From Massilia sp. CFBP 13721 (GTDB lineage: Bacteria > Pseudomonadota > Gammaproteobacteria > Burkholderiales > Burkholderiaceae_D): a DNA stretch of 64,000 nt. The DNA lies in contig NZ_JACYUY010000002.1 of the NCBI RefSeq assembly GCF_014842025.1, positions 141,378-205,377 of the forward strand, read 5' to 3'. Below, piece after piece: positions 54,783 to 63,966 of this stretch. The notes beneath the pieces were generated by a model, which did not search any database, was not told the origin of the DNA, and saw nothing but the letters and a program-made list of their open reading frames with translations. The translations under genes were made by a program, and so were the position numbers. Each line of letters begins with the position of its first letter. Position 1 is the first letter of the stretch.

Positions 54783-56426
54783 TCAATCCTGCAAGGCACG
54801 CCACTGCACCTTGCCGGTCGCCGACTTCGGCAGCGCCTCGCGAAACTCGACGATGCGCGGACTTTTGTAGGCGGCCATGTTCTGGTGCGCCCAGTCGACG
54901 ATGTCGCCCTCGCTCACCCGGCCGGCAAAGCCGTCCTTGAGGGCGACCACCGCCTTTACCGTCTCGCCGCGGCGTGCGTCATTGCTGGCGACGACGCACA
55001 CTTCGCGGATCGCCGGATGGCGGTACATCAGCGCTTCCACTTCGGCCGGCCACACCTTGTAGCCGGAGGCGTTGATCATCCGTTTCAGGCGGTCGACCAT
55101 GAAGAAATAGCCGTCCGCGTCGACCATGCCGATGTCGCCGGTGCGTAAAAAACGCTTGCCGTCGATCTGGACAAACGTGTCCGCGGTCGCTTGCGGGTTG
55201 TTCCAGTAGCCGAGCATCACCTGCGGCCCGTGCACGACGATCTCGCCGGATTCGCCGCTGCCGAGCGTGCGCAGCGTGTCGGCGTCGACCACGCGCGCAT
55301 CGACGTCCTGGATCGGGATGCCAAGGCACTGTTTTTTCGTGCGCGCTGGCGGGTTGATGTGGGTCGGCGCGATCGTCTCCGACATGCCGTAGCCCTCGAC
55401 GTAATCGATGCCGAGCAGGTCGTGCATCTTCTGGGCGATCGCATCCGGCATGGCAGCGCCGCCGCCGGACAGGCGCGTGATGCTCGACAGGTCGTAGTCG
55501 TCGATGCGTGGGCTCGAGAGCAGGTCGATCACCATCGTGGAGATGAGCTGGGTGGCGTTGGCGCGCTGGCGGCGGATGCATTCGGCCGCCGTGTCGCGGT
55601 CCCAGCGCGCCATCAGCACGATGGTGCCGCCGATGAAGATCGGCCCGTTCATCCCGCCCTGCATGCCGGTCACGTGGAACAGCGGCAGCACGCTCAGTGC
55701 GATCGTGTCCTGCTGCGAACCGAACCACTGCACCCCGGCCACGGCGTTGTACATCACGCTGCGGTGGGTGTGCATGCAGCCCTTCGGCAGGCCGGTGGTG
55801 CCGGACGTGTAGGGCATGGCGCACAGGTCGCCGGGGCCGGCCATCAAAGGCCCGGGACGGCAGCCACGCGCCAGCATGGCGCGCCACAGGGTGACGCCTT
55901 CGCCGTCGATCTCGCGGCGCGGCGCGCGCACGAATTCGGGCAGGTTCAGGTCGGTCGGCATGGTGGCGTGGTCCGAATAGGCCGCCACCAGCACGTGGCG
56001 CAGCGTCGGGCCGACCAGCGGCGCCACCTGCGCATACAAATCCTGCGGCACGAAGATGGTGGAGGCGCTGGTATCGTCGACGTAGTGGCGCAGTTCCTCA
56101 GTCAGGTTCATCGGATTGACCGGCACCACCACGGCATTGGCGCGCAGGATCGCGTAGTAGGCGATGATGAACTGGGGGCTGTTCTGCATGTAGAGCAGGA
56201 CGCGGTCGCCATGGCGCACGCCGCATTCCGCTTGCAGGTAGCCGGCGACCAGTTCGACCTCGTGTTTCAGTTGGGCGTAGGTGAGCGGCGTATCGTAGAA
56301 GATGATCGCCGGCTTGTCCGGGTAACGCGTGGCCGAGACGTCGAGGTTGAAAAACAGGTTCGTGTCGGGGATGGTCAGGTGGCGCGGCAAGCCACGCGGC
56401 CAGAAATCGGCAGGGCGGTCGGACAT
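54783..56426 (-). CDS. Acyl-CoA ligase (AMP-binding family)
   Basis: A 547-residue adenylating enzyme. AMP-binding P-loop YTSGTTGLPKG (residues 206-216), acceptor YVEGYGMSETIAP, hinge TGDIGMVDADGYFFMVDRLKRMI and C-terminal catalytic Lys in LPKSATGKVQWRAL. No signal peptide; activates a fatty or aromatic carboxylate to its CoA thioester. The ATG at 56426 is chosen over a longer frame. Substrate unassigned. Confidence 0.9.
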   Translation of the reverse strand: MSDRPADFWPRGLPRHLTIPDTNLFFNLDVSATRYPDKPAIIFYDTPLTYAQLKHEVELVAGYLQAECGVRHGDRVLLYMQNSPQFIIAYYAILRANAVVVPVNPMNLTEELRHYVDDTSASTIFVPQDLYAQVAPLVGPTLRHVLVAAYSDHATMPTDLNLPEFVRAPRREIDGEGVTLWRAMLARGCRPGPLMAGPGDLCAMPYTSGTTGLPKGCMHTHRSVMYNAVAGVQWFGSQQDTIALSVLPLFHVTGMQGGMNGPIFIGGTIVLMARWDRDTAAECIRRQRANATQLISTMVIDLLSSPRIDDYDLSSITRLSGGGAAMPDAIAQKMHDLLGIDYVEGYGMSETIAPTHINPPARTKKQCLGIPIQDVDARVVDADTLRTLGSGESGEIVVHGPQVMLGYWNNPQATADTFVQIDGKRFLRTGDIGMVDADGYFFMVDRLKRMINASGYKVWPAEVEALMYRHPAIREVCVVASNDARRGETVKAVVALKDGFAGRVSEGDIVDWAHQNMAAYKSPRIVEFREALPKSATGKVQWRALQD

Positions 56427-56506
56427 GGTGCGGTGTCTCCTCAATGGGTGTTGGAGGTGCTCGCCGCAGGGTCTTTGCCGCGCTGGCGCATACCCCACAT
56501 CCTAAC

Positions 56507-56541
56507 AAAAAAATGGCCGGTCTCCGCGCGGAGCCGGCCAT
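56507..56541 (-). terminator. Terminator after M28 peptidase gene
   Basis: On the minus strand ATGGCCGGCTCC pairs with GGAGACCGGCCAT around GCGC, followed by TTTTTTTG. Ends the TonB-receptor/peptidase transcript. Confidence 0.85.
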
Positions 56542-56560
56542 CTGCCGATCGGGGAAAAGC

Positions 56561-57925
56561 TCAGCGTCCCGGCAAGGGGTAGGTCGCCGGACTGACGTTG
56601 CCGTCGCGGTCCACCGCCTGCACCCCGAAGAACACATTGTCCTTCGACAGGTCGCTGGTGTAGCTGGTCACGTTGCCGACGAAGACGGCGCCCTGCCAGC
56701 CGGCGGCCGTGGTCTCGCGCCAGACGACGCGGTAACCGGCCAGGTCCGGCTCGGCGTTCGGCGCCCAGGCCAGGTCGGTCTTGTTGGTCAGCTTCCTGGT
56801 GATAACCTTGACTTCGCGCGGCGCGGCCGGGGCCAGCGCCAGGGCGGCGAGGGCGGCGGCATTCACGCGCGTGACCTGGGCGGCATAATTGAAATCCATG
56901 AACTGGGGCAGGTCGCCATACTGCTTGCCCGCCTCGACCCGCAAGTCCTGGTGCTGGTGGCTGAAGTCCTCGGCGTTCTCGGTAAACCGCACGGCCGCGA
57001 AACCGCGTTCGAGGAAGGGGATGTGGTCGCCGCCGCGCAGGTAGCGGTCGCGCCGGTTGACGATCGTGACTCGGAAGCCGGGCACGTAGCGCTCGCCGGT
57101 CTCCTTGACGTGGCGCGCCAGCTGGCGTGTCGGCGTGTCGTTTTCGCCGCCGGTGGCAATCAGGGTGCGCAGCGCATCCGGCATCTCCTTTTGCGCCGGA
57201 ATGCCTTCGGCGAACAGGCGCACCTGGGTGTCGTCGACCTTGCCTTCGTCGCTGCGCGAATTGCCGATGATGTCGTTGTCGAACATGCCGGCCACGTTCC
57301 AGTTGTTCTGCTTCGCCAGCTTGGCCCAGTTCTCCGCGCCGAGCAGGCCCTGTTCCTCGGCCGCCACCGCCATGAACACCAGCGTGGCATCGAATTTGTA
57401 CTTGGCCATGGTGCAGGCCAGCTCCATCACCGCCGCCGTACCCGAGGCGTCGTCGTTGGCGCCGGGCGCATCGTCCTTGGCGTTCATCACGTCCGAGACG
57501 ATGCTGTCGTAGTGGCCGCTGACGACGTAGATGCGGTCTTTCGATGCCGGCTGGGTGCCGGGCAGCGTCGCGACGACGTTGACGATCTCGGTCGGGCGCG
57601 ACAGACGCGCCATGACCGGGTGCACGTGGCTGTCGAAGGCGACTTGCAGGCGCCCGCCGGCGGCGGCGCCGCAGCGTTCCAGCTCGCCCTTGATCCAGCG
57701 CCGCGCGGCGCCGATGCCGCGCGTGGCCGATTCGGTTTCCGACATCGTGTGACGGGTGCCGAAACTCACCAGCTTTTCGACGTGGGCGCGGATGCGCTGC
57801 GGCGAAATCTCGCGCACGATGGCGTCGATGTCGGCCTGGCGTTTCGCCAGGTCCGGGGCCGCCGGCGCGGCATGTGCGCCGCAGGCCGCGGCCAGCAGGA
57901 CTGCGGCGATACTTGTTTGCTTCAT
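56561..57925 (-). CDS. Secreted M28 aminopeptidase
   Basis: A 454-residue protein with a signal peptide (SIAAVLLAAACGAHAA). Zinc ligands of the M28 family are visible in order: SGHYDSIVS, PGANDDASGTA, AEEQGLLG, MFDNDIIG and a C-terminal His in FSHQHQD. The last ~90 residues (PAAPREVKVITRKL onward) form an Fn3-like domain. It lies 22 nt after the TonB receptor stop. Together they form a likely peptide-scavenging unit: the peptidase trims peptides outside the cytoplasm, the receptor imports the product. The start at 57925 (MKQTSIAA) is preferred to one four codons earlier. Confidence 0.88.
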   Translation of the reverse strand: MKQTSIAAVLLAAACGAHAAPAAPDLAKRQADIDAIVREISPQRIRAHVEKLVSFGTRHTMSETESATRGIGAARRWIKGELERCGAAAGGRLQVAFDSHVHPVMARLSRPTEIVNVVATLPGTQPASKDRIYVVSGHYDSIVSDVMNAKDDAPGANDDASGTAAVMELACTMAKYKFDATLVFMAVAAEEQGLLGAENWAKLAKQNNWNVAGMFDNDIIGNSRSDEGKVDDTQVRLFAEGIPAQKEMPDALRTLIATGGENDTPTRQLARHVKETGERYVPGFRVTIVNRRDRYLRGGDHIPFLERGFAAVRFTENAEDFSHQHQDLRVEAGKQYGDLPQFMDFNYAAQVTRVNAAALAALALAPAAPREVKVITRKLTNKTDLAWAPNAEPDLAGYRVVWRETTAAGWQGAVFVGNVTSYTSDLSKDNVFFGVQAVDRDGNVSPATYPLPGR

Positions 57926-57947
57926 GCGTGCATCCATCGGTGGTTCC

Positions 57948-60761
57948 TTATTTATACGAATAGGTGGCGCTCACGTACACGAAGCGCCCGCGCGGATCGC
58001 CATAGCTGACGTCGTAACCGCCGAGGAAGTTCGAGGTCAGGTTGGTGTAGGGCGGATCGCGGTCGGCCAGGTTCTTCACGCCCAGCGTCAGGCGGGTATT
58101 GGCGAACCCGCTGTAGGCCAGCTGCAGGTCGACGGTCTGGTAGGCGGCCACGTCGCGCCGCGCGGTCGTGCCGGCCGGCGCCAGGTTGGCCAGCGCGTCG
58201 GTATAGGCTTTCTGGTAGTTGTGCAGCAGAGTGGCGGCGTAGGGGCCGTTCTGCCAGGTGACGCCGGCATTGTGCTTCCAGCGCACGATCACGCCGCCCG
58301 AGGCGTTCAGGGCCTGGTCGAGCGAACTCGTATACGTGCCGTCCGGTCCCTGGGTGTCGTACTTGTCCATGTAGGTGCCGGACAGGCGCAAGGTGAAGCG
58401 GTTGGCGTCGCCGATGCGCAGCCGGTAAGTGCCGTCGACGTCGACGCCGGCCACCTTGGTCTTGAACAGGTTGGCGTTGGTCTGGATGATCGATTCGATC
58501 GGGCCGACGCCGGCGGCATTGCCGTCGGGCGCGCCGCGGTTGATGAACTGCGCGTATTGCGCGGTGCGCTCGGCATTGGCCAGGAAGTAGGTCGAACTCA
58601 GGCCGCCGACGACGATCGCATCCTTCAGGTCGATGCGGAAGGCGTCCAGGCTGATCGAGGCATTCTTCACCGGCTCCCACATGATGCCGGCCGTGATCGA
58701 GAGCGACTTCTCGGGCTTCAGGTCCGGATTGCCGCCGGTGATGGTAGTGAACTGGAAGTTGCAGTCGCGCGGCGCGCCGGTGGCCAGGTTGGGGCAGCGC
58801 AGGTAGTCGCGCGTGCCGTTGCCGGTGATGCTGGTGGCCTGCGGCGTGTACAGGTCGGTCAGAGACGGCGCCCGGAAACCCTTGCCGACGGCCGACCGCA
58901 GCATCAGGGTCTCGAGCGGCTGCCAGCGCAGCGAGGCCTTGGGATTGACCGTGTGGCCGACGCCCTGGTAGCTGTCGTAGCGCACCGCCACGTCGGCGTC
59001 GAGCTTCTTGATGATCGGGACGCTCAACTCGGCATACACCGAGCCGACGTTGCGCGCGCCGACCACCGGGAAGGCATTCCCGCCGAGGCCCGCGATGTCG
59101 CCGGTCTGGATCGCCACCGACGGATCGTAGGCGAATTCTTCGCGGCGCAGCTCGGCGCCGAGCGCCATGCCGACCGCGCCGGCGGGCAGGGTCCAGAGCT
59201 CGCGCGAGCCTTTCAGGTCAATCGAGGTGGTCGACGTTTTCGACGCGTAGCTGGTGCCGCGGAACTCGGCGGCGCGCACGGCGTCCAGCGCGGCCTGGTC
59301 GGTGGTAGCGCCGAAGGGATTGATCACGCCGCTGTTAAAGATCGGCAGCACCTTCGAATACTGCGCATAGCCCGACAGCAGGTCTTCGTGCACCTTGCTC
59401 TGGCTGTAGAGGAGGGCTGAATCCATGTCCCAGCCGGCCAGGTTGCCGCGCACCCCGGCGACCAGGCGCGCGTTCTCGGACACGTCGAGCGTGTTGCGCG
59501 AGCCGTTGGCGACGTCGCGGTAGTTCAGCAGCAGCGGCAGCCCGGTAAGGCCATTGGCGGCGGCAAACGCGGACGGGTAATACGGACTGGTCGGCACCAG
59601 GATGAAGCCGCCGCGCCCGATGTTGCTGCCGTAGCGCGCGGCCATGCCCGGATAGCGGGCAATCAGTTGCTGGAAGGCGGGCACGTAGGGATTGCTGGCG
59701 GTGGTGACGGCGTTATAGGCCAGCGGCACCGCCTGCGTGGTGGAGGTGATCTTGTTCTTCGTGTAGCCCGATTCGAAATACGCTTCGGCGTCGCCGCCCA
59801 GGCGCAGGCGGCCATTGGCCATGACGCTGGCCTTTTCCAGGTCGGGCTGGAGCGAGACGAACGGACTGTTGTCATAGCTGCAGCGGGTGTTCGAGAACGG
59901 CGACACCAGCGAATACGGGCCGCAGTCCGGCAGCGCGGGGTTGCCCAGCGTGCCGCGGTTGTTCAGCACCACGTTGGCGGGAAAGGCGATCGACGAGGTG
60001 TAGTCGTTGCGCTCGTCGGCGTTCAGGCGGCTGGCGAAGGGACGGTCGGCGCCGAGGATGGCGTCGGTCTTCTGCACGCTGAGGCTGGCGGTCAGGTTCC
60101 AGCCGTCGTCGGCAAAGTCGCCGAATCCGGCGAACAGCGAAGCCTTGCGGTCCTTGCCGAGGCGGTCGTGCGCCTGGCCATAGTTGGCGGTGGCTTCGAC
60201 GCCTTTGAAATCCTTGCGCAGGATGAAGTTGACGACGCCGGCGATGGCGTCCGACCCGTACACGGCCGAGGCGCCATCCTTGAGCACCTCGACGCGCTCG
60301 ATCGCCGACAGCGGGATGCTGTTGACGTCGACCGAAGAGCCGGCCGCGCCGGCCGAACCGCCGCCATACACCGAGACGCGGCGCCCGTTCACCAGCACCA
60401 GCGTGCGTGCGCCGCCGAGGCCGCGCAGCGACACGGTGGCGATGCTGCCGCCGCCATAGCCGGAGGCATTGGCCACCGTGGTCGAGGTACCGGCGCTCGA
60501 GAGCGAACTAAGTTGCTTGACCAGCTCCTCGGTCGAGGCGGCGCCGGTGCGCTCGATGTCCTCGCGTTTCAGTACCTGCACCGGCAGCGCGGTCTCGCCA
60601 TCGATGCGCTTGATCGAGGAACCAGTGACGATCACGCGCTCCATCCGCTGGGGCGCGCCATCGGCGCTTTGCGCCAGCGCGGTGGCGGGCAGGGCGAGCG
60701 TGCCGAAAGCGCTGGCGAGCAGGAGGACAAGGGGTTTCAATGGCGTGCTGGGGATGGTCAT
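57948..60761 (-). CDS. TonB-dependent receptor (peptide/amino-acid type)
   Basis: A 937-residue outer-membrane receptor. Signal peptide ends near TALAQS; TonB-box-like MERVIVTGSSIKRID begins the plug, which contains VSLRGLGGARTLVLVNGRRV and DIERTGAASTEELVKQL. Barrel strands end in SATYSYK. This long-plug type with VTGSxIKR is common in Xanthomonas/Caulobacter-like peptide scavenging. First gene of the operon with the M28 peptidase. Divergent from the Lrp/AsnC regulator across a ~170-nt AT-rich promoter; regulation by that protein is plausible. Confidence 0.88.
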   Translation of the reverse strand: MTIPSTPLKPLVLLLASAFGTLALPATALAQSADGAPQRMERVIVTGSSIKRIDGETALPVQVLKREDIERTGAASTEELVKQLSSLSSAGTSTTVANASGYGGGSIATVSLRGLGGARTLVLVNGRRVSVYGGGSAGAAGSSVDVNSIPLSAIERVEVLKDGASAVYGSDAIAGVVNFILRKDFKGVEATANYGQAHDRLGKDRKASLFAGFGDFADDGWNLTASLSVQKTDAILGADRPFASRLNADERNDYTSSIAFPANVVLNNRGTLGNPALPDCGPYSLVSPFSNTRCSYDNSPFVSLQPDLEKASVMANGRLRLGGDAEAYFESGYTKNKITSTTQAVPLAYNAVTTASNPYVPAFQQLIARYPGMAARYGSNIGRGGFILVPTSPYYPSAFAAANGLTGLPLLLNYRDVANGSRNTLDVSENARLVAGVRGNLAGWDMDSALLYSQSKVHEDLLSGYAQYSKVLPIFNSGVINPFGATTDQAALDAVRAAEFRGTSYASKTSTTSIDLKGSRELWTLPAGAVGMALGAELRREEFAYDPSVAIQTGDIAGLGGNAFPVVGARNVGSVYAELSVPIIKKLDADVAVRYDSYQGVGHTVNPKASLRWQPLETLMLRSAVGKGFRAPSLTDLYTPQATSITGNGTRDYLRCPNLATGAPRDCNFQFTTITGGNPDLKPEKSLSITAGIMWEPVKNASISLDAFRIDLKDAIVVGGLSSTYFLANAERTAQYAQFINRGAPDGNAAGVGPIESIIQTNANLFKTKVAGVDVDGTYRLRIGDANRFTLRLSGTYMDKYDTQGPDGTYTSSLDQALNASGGVIVRWKHNAGVTWQNGPYAATLLHNYQKAYTDALANLAPAGTTARRDVAAYQTVDLQLAYSGFANTRLTLGVKNLADRDPPYTNLTSNFLGGYDVSYGDPRGRFVYVSATYSYK

Positions 60762-60932
60762 GCGGGTCGACTCCTCGATGGCGTAAACGGCGGTGATTGT
60801 TGTTTTTTTGCTTTCCTTGTAAAAATTATAGGCTTTCCCTATCGCAAAATTTTGCTATATTAAATTCATACTGGGTACGGTTTTTGGAATGGTTGTTTCA
60901 CCGGAAGGCGATCGTTGAAATGGGCAAGTCGC

Positions 60933-61412
60933 ATGGATAATTCCCGCATCAAGCTGGACCGGATCGATCGCCGGATCCTCGAAGAGCTGCAGGCGGATGC
61001 GCGCCTGTCGAGCGCCGACCTGGCCGAACGCGTCTCGCTGACCACGTCGCCATGCTGGCGCCGCGTCAAGCGGCTGGAAGAGGAAGGCCTGATCAGCGGC
61101 TACCATGCGCGGCTCGACGCCGGACGCCTGGGCTACCAGGTCACGGCGATCGTGCAGGTCTCGCTCGACAAGAAGGACACGCCGAGCCTGCAGGCGTTCG
61201 AGGCCGCGGTGCAGGAAATCCCGCAGGTGGTGGCCTGCTTTCGCATTTCGGGACGCTACGACCACCAGCTGATCGTGGTGGCCGAAGACCTGGACGCGTA
61301 TGGCGTTTTTTCGGGAAATTACATCAATGGCTTGCCGGGTGTGAAGGAGGTGTATACCTCGTTCGTGCTGAAGCAGGTGAAGGTGGCGACCAATCCGCCG
61401 TTGCCGGGGTAG
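60933..61412 (+). CDS. Lrp/AsnC-family regulator
   Basis: A 159-residue regulator. Helix-turn-helix: IDRRILEELQADARLSSADLAERVSLTTSPCWRRVKRLEEEGLI. The AsnC ligand-binding RAM domain follows (FRISGRYDHQLIVVAEDLDAYGVF, NGLPGVKEVYTSFVLKQVK). The ATG at 60933 gives the usual length; a TTG 18 nt upstream is less likely. Amino-acid-responsive; likely governs the divergent TonB receptor/peptidase operon. Confidence 0.9.
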   Translation: MDNSRIKLDRIDRRILEELQADARLSSADLAERVSLTTSPCWRRVKRLEEEGLISGYHARLDAGRLGYQVTAIVQVSLDKKDTPSLQAFEAAVQEIPQVVACFRISGRYDHQLIVVAEDLDAYGVFSGNYINGLPGVKEVYTSFVLKQVKVATNPPLPG

Positions 61413-61525
61413 GGCGGGGCGGCCGGCTAATCGGGTAAATGGCCACACGAGCAAAAAATCTGACGCTATTACATGCACGGCTATACGATCATCGCCGCTT
61501 CCATGATCACTGAATCAGTGAATGT

Positions 61526-62541
61526 TTAATCGGAATCGCGCATTCGCTGCAGCAGGTCCCTGGCCAAAACAAGCGCATCGGCCTGTGGCGCCGCGATATC
61601 GGGCTTGACGCCTGTACCTTCCCAGTTGGTGCGGGTGATGGGGCTAATGCTGCGGCTGTTCGGAATGTCCGCATAAAGGTGGCCGCTGAGGCGATACGAG
61701 GCGACCGGATGGGCACCGCCCCAGGTCGGCTCGCCGATGATGGTGGCGCGTTTCAATGCCTGCATCGTATAAGTGAAATCTTCGCCGGCCGAGCCGGTGC
61801 GCGGGCCAGCCAGGATCATGATCGGCTTCTTTCCCCATAGCGTTTGCCGTCGAGTCTGTCTTCGGTCCAGAACTGCTGCGTCTGGCCAGAATCGCGCGAC
61901 CAGATGTCGTTGAGGCGGGTCCGCTGGTCGACAAAATAGCTGATCAATAGAGCCACCGATTGCGGGGAGCCGCCGTGGTGGTCTCGCACATCGATGACGA
62001 GCGCGTCGGTATCGGACAATGTGTTCATCGCGGATGCATACTTTTCCGCAACAAGGGAGGGGGGCGGGAATGCCGATATTCGCAGATAGCCAATGGCAGG
62101 AGTAAGGCGTCCGACCTTGTCGATGCCGGATTTGCCGCTCGGTTGCGTACTTGCCATATTTGGGTCGTGGTCGGGTTGCAAAAACCTGGGGCTGAATCGA
62201 ACCTTCATATGCTTATCATGGGCGACGGAAGCCATGTCAGCCGTGAGCTGCGCGGCAAATCGCGTGCCATTGCTGAGCGCATCATACTTGCCGTCTTGCT
62301 GCCGCTTTCGTAGCAAGGTTTCGATCTGTTTTGCAGTGCCGGGAAACACATAATGCTGATTCAGTTCCATCACCAGGCTGTCTATTGCCTGCATGCGCAT
62401 TCCGCCGTCGAGCACGACTTCATCAGGCGGCCTCAAGGCAAACGCGCCAGTCAGTACCAAGGACAGCAATAACAGTGCGACAACGAGTTTTGCTTTTCCT
62501 CCGGCCAGTTCAAAACCTTGAGGGCCGTTCATGGTTTTCAT
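61526..62541 (-). pseudogene. S41-type peptidase gene with single-base frameshift
   Basis: From ATG 62541 the protein has a membrane anchor (LVVALLLLSLVLTGAFAL), a tail-specific-protease-like N-terminal part (SLVMELNQHYVFPGT, IGYLRISAFPPP) and the LVIDVRDHHGGSPQSVALLISYF block of S41 peptidases. After RLDGKRYG it goes out of frame at the GGGG of 61833-61836 (minus strand) and stops. The -1 frame continues immediately with PIMILAGPRTGSAGEDFTYT, holding the catalytic Ser in SAGE, to a stop at 61526. One more G restores a ~338-residue exported peptidase. Real frameshift or sequence error; the active site is lost as given. Confidence 0.82.
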
Positions 62542-62837
62542 GGGCTACCTCCTTTTCATTTTTATTTCAGAAGGCATTGCCAGCCGAATATGCTTGCATT
62601 GTCACGACCTTCCGGTTGTAGACAGACCTGACAAGTGTCTGCTTCTGGCCGATCCGGCAGTTGATTCAGCATAACAGGTTGCCAATGCCAAAAACTCGCC
62701 AACTGTCACGACAGACAGCCTAGGGCACAGTCAATCTGCTCCGCGGCAATCGCTCAGCCAGCGCGACATAACCGGGACATTCTGATATAGCCAACGCGCG
62801 TCAGGCAGCCAACACCATTACACTGATCATGTCCATT
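62542..62837. other. Intergenic region, nothing recognised
   Basis: Between the S41 gene and the tandem duplication I see no supported gene, RNA or family repeat. It presumably holds promoters for the two divergent genes. Confidence 0.5.
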
Positions 62838-63031
62838 CACGGCAAGCCTGCTGGCACTACTGCAGGCTGCGACTTCTTACGGAAACCGATCATGCACCGC
62901 ACCCGCTCGCGCAATTGCCGTATATTCCCCATCCCACGGCAAGCCTGCTGGCACTACTGCAGGCTGCGACTTCTTACGGAAACCGATCATGCACCGCACC
63001 CGCTCGCGCAATTGCCGTATATTCCCCATCC
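62838..63031. repeat. Perfect 97-bp tandem duplication over a start codon
   Basis: Unit 1 is 62838-62934, unit 2 is 62935-63031; they are identical. Each contains GACTTCTTACGGAAACCG, ATG and the first codons MHRTRSRNCRIFPI. Because 97 is not a multiple of three, reading from the first ATG (62892) leaves the methyltransferase frame, whereas the second (62989) stays in it. Confidence 0.95.
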
Positions 63032-63747
63032 TGCTGGCCTGCCTGTCGGCGCTGACGTTGCCATCATCCGCCAGTATCGATGCCGCAGCACAGGCAGCGG
63101 CCCCCGATACGCGCTATGAACGCGTCGTACCCAGCCCGGATGGCATCGGCAAGCGCTACATGGGTCGCGAGATCGCCGGCGTGATGGGGTGGGAGGGCGC
63201 GCAATGGCTCGAGCGCGAAAGCCGCGCACGCGAGGAGCGGCCGGAATTGCTGCTGCGGGAACTGGCGTTGGGGCCCGGCATGACGGTGGCCGACATCGGC
63301 GCCGGCACCGGCTACTACACCTGGCAGCTGGCGAAGCAGGTCGGGCCCGGCGGACGCGTGTACGCAGTTGACGTGCAGCCGGAAATGATTCGCATGCTCG
63401 ACAGCCAGATGACAAAGCGCGGCGTGCGCAACGTGGTTTCGGTGCTGGGCAGCGAAACCACCGTCAAACTGCCGCCGGCCAGCGTCGACTTGGCAATCAT
63501 GGTCGACGTCTATCACGAGCTTGCCTATCCCGCGGAGGTCCTCGACAGCATCGTCGACGCCCTGAAGCCGGGCGGACGCGTCGTCTTCGTCGAATATCGG
63601 GCCGAGGATCCGGCAGTCGCGATTAAGCCGTTGCACAAGATGAGCGAGCGGCAGGTACGGCGTGAAGCCACGGCGCATGGCCTGAAGTGGGAACGCAGCA
63701 TCGAATCGCTGCCGATCCAGCATGCGATCGTGTTTCGGAAGCCCTGA
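62989..63747 (+). CDS. Exported SAM-dependent methyltransferase
   Basis: A 252-residue protein. The first ~35 residues form a signal peptide (ILLACLSALTLPSSASIDAAA). A class I methyltransferase fold follows: motif I VADIGAGTGYYTWQL near residue 100, the acidic YAVDVQPEM (motif II), LAIMVDVYHEL and LKPGGRVVFVEYR (motif III/post III). Such exported MPBQ/UbiE-like methyltransferases are found in proteobacteria and may be periplasmic, which is odd because SAM is cytoplasmic. Start at ATG 62989 in the second duplicate unit. Confidence 0.82.
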   Translation: MHRTRSRNCRIFPILLACLSALTLPSSASIDAAAQAAAPDTRYERVVPSPDGIGKRYMGREIAGVMGWEGAQWLERESRAREERPELLLRELALGPGMTVADIGAGTGYYTWQLAKQVGPGGRVYAVDVQPEMIRMLDSQMTKRGVRNVVSVLGSETTVKLPPASVDLAIMVDVYHELAYPAEVLDSIVDALKPGGRVVFVEYRAEDPAVAIKPLHKMSERQVRREATAHGLKWERSIESLPIQHAIVFRKP

Positions 63748-63966
63748 GCACGGATTTCCTTGCCGTTGCTATCGATGCGTAGCGGCCCGGCGGTTGCGGT
63801 TGGGGCTTATCCGGAAAAACACAGGATTCGGAAGAAATCGGACGCTAAGCCAATGTGTCCTTCAATGAAGGACCGCTTACGACCCAGCCTGTGTAAAAAC
63901 GCAGGCCGATGTAAACGAAACCGGTCCGCTAAACGTTGAGGAAGTATCTCATCACTGGGGTGCCAA
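63748..63966. other. Possible left end of an insertion sequence
   Basis: No gene. Contains a hairpin GCCTGTGT-AAAA-ACGCAGGC at about 63889-63908 and lies upstream of a transposase-like start at 63967. The IS boundary cannot be defined without the other end. Confidence 0.35.
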
